Shown here in pieces: positions 5,374 to 5,683 of a stretch of DNA of 5,683 nt. The position numbers and the translations under genes were made by a program. This DNA is from JBBQAA01 sp038254195 (GTDB lineage Bacteria > Actinomycetota > Thermoleophilia > Solirubrobacterales > Solirubrobacteraceae). The notes beneath the pieces were generated by a model, which saw nothing but the letters and a program-made list of their open reading frames with translations, did not search any database and had not been told where the DNA came from. The stretch's first letter is position 1. The number at the start of each line of letters is the position of its first letter. The stretch is taken from NCBI GenBank assembly GCA_038254195.1, contig JBBSGJ010000150.1, positions 1 to 5,683 of the forward strand. The letters are read 5' to 3'.

Positions 5374-5683
5374 GTGAGCACGACATCGACCTCCTACAAG
5401 GAGCAGTGGCAGGACGCGTCGGAGAGCGAGCGCCTCCTCCAGGTCGTCCAGCCCGCACTCATCGGGCTCATCGACGGGACGGTCTCCACGCTGGCGCCCA
5501 TCTTCGCCTCGGCGTACCTCGCCGGCACGCGCGCCGCGCTGCTCGTCGGGCTCGCCGCCGCGCTCGGCGCCGCGATCTCGATGGGGCTCTCGGAGGGGCT
5601 GTCGGACGACGGCGCGATCACCGGCCGCGGCCGCTCCGCCGTGCGCGGCACGATCACGGGCGCGGCGACGTTCGTCGGCGGGA
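5374..5683 (+). CDS. VIT1/CCC1 family iron/manganese transporter (N-terminal part, runs off the window)
   Basis: The 103 codons present encode the start of a VIT-type transporter, a family that moves Fe2+ or Mn2+ out of the cytoplasm by proton exchange. After a short polar N-terminus (1-24), the first membrane helix carries GLIDGTVSTLAPIFASAYL (31-49) and the second LLVGLAAALGAAISMGLSEG (56-75). They are followed by LSDDGAITGRGRS (76-88), the start of the cytoplasmic region. Asp34 and Met70 fall where metal-path residues lie in characterised VIT proteins. The sequence most resembles the VIT domain of MbfA-type iron exporters, but there is no N-terminal ferritin-like domain because the helix begins about 25 residues from the start. 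GTG 5374 has no Shine-Dalgarno and is probably read from a leaderless mRNA. It is divergent from the Fur-family gene, so metal-dependent repression or derepression is likely. The C-terminus is not seen. Confidence 0.85.
   Translation, partial: MSTTSTSYKEQWQDASESERLLQVVQPALIGLIDGTVSTLAPIFASAYLAGTRAALLVGLAAALGAAISMGLSEGLSDDGAITGRGRSAVRGTITGAATFVGG

Noticed and set aside
5371..5376. CACGTG palindrome overlapping the transporter start codon as a regulator site
   Set aside because: A six-base palindrome is common by chance in this composition, and half of it is the start codon; no supporting second copy was seen.

Overview
The window is very GC-rich, with wobble positions almost all G or C. It starts several genes at GTG or TTG and contains the htpX-pspAB pair. 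Together with a cysteine-rich, coiled-coil M23 peptidase and a DUF354 protein, this points to a high-GC actinobacterium, most likely of the Thermoleophilia (Solirubrobacterales-type). That placement is an inference from gene content and composition; there is no rRNA or other phylogenetic marker here.

Layout from left to right. Positions 1-141 may hold the C-terminal end of an unidentified plus-strand gene. Next is a secreted or lipid-anchored protein with an M23/LytM-like domain whose zinc-binding residues are altered (191-1003, +). It converges on a canonical secreted coiled-coil M23 endopeptidase (1042-2328, -), with a possible bidirectional hairpin between them. An 87-bp divergent gap separates the peptidase from a two-gene membrane-stress operon: htpX, a membrane zinc protease (2416-3324, +), and pspAB, encoding a PspA-associated protein (3324-3899, +), which overlap by one base. 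This operon converges on a minus-strand pair: a Fur-family regulator (4919-5332, -) and, downstream of it, a DUF354 glycosyltransferase-like protein (3912-4922, -), which overlap by four bases. Divergent from fur, across an AT-rich 41-bp gap, a VIT/CCC1-type iron or manganese transporter begins at 5374 and runs off the right edge.

Functionally there are two themes. The left and centre concern the cell envelope: peptidoglycan remodelling (two LytM-fold proteins) and membrane quality control (HtpX with PspAB). The right concerns metal homeostasis: a Fur-type metal sensor facing a VIT-type metal exporter, with a 7-1-7 imperfect palindrome between them that could be the shared operator. I see no mobile element, CRISPR array, tRNA or rRNA. 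I do not see a clearly undescribed system. The points most worth a second look are the His-to-acidic swaps in the first M23 domain, a Shine-Dalgarno-led short reading frame whose stop overlaps an in-frame htpX ATG, and the coupling of a DUF354 gene to fur.
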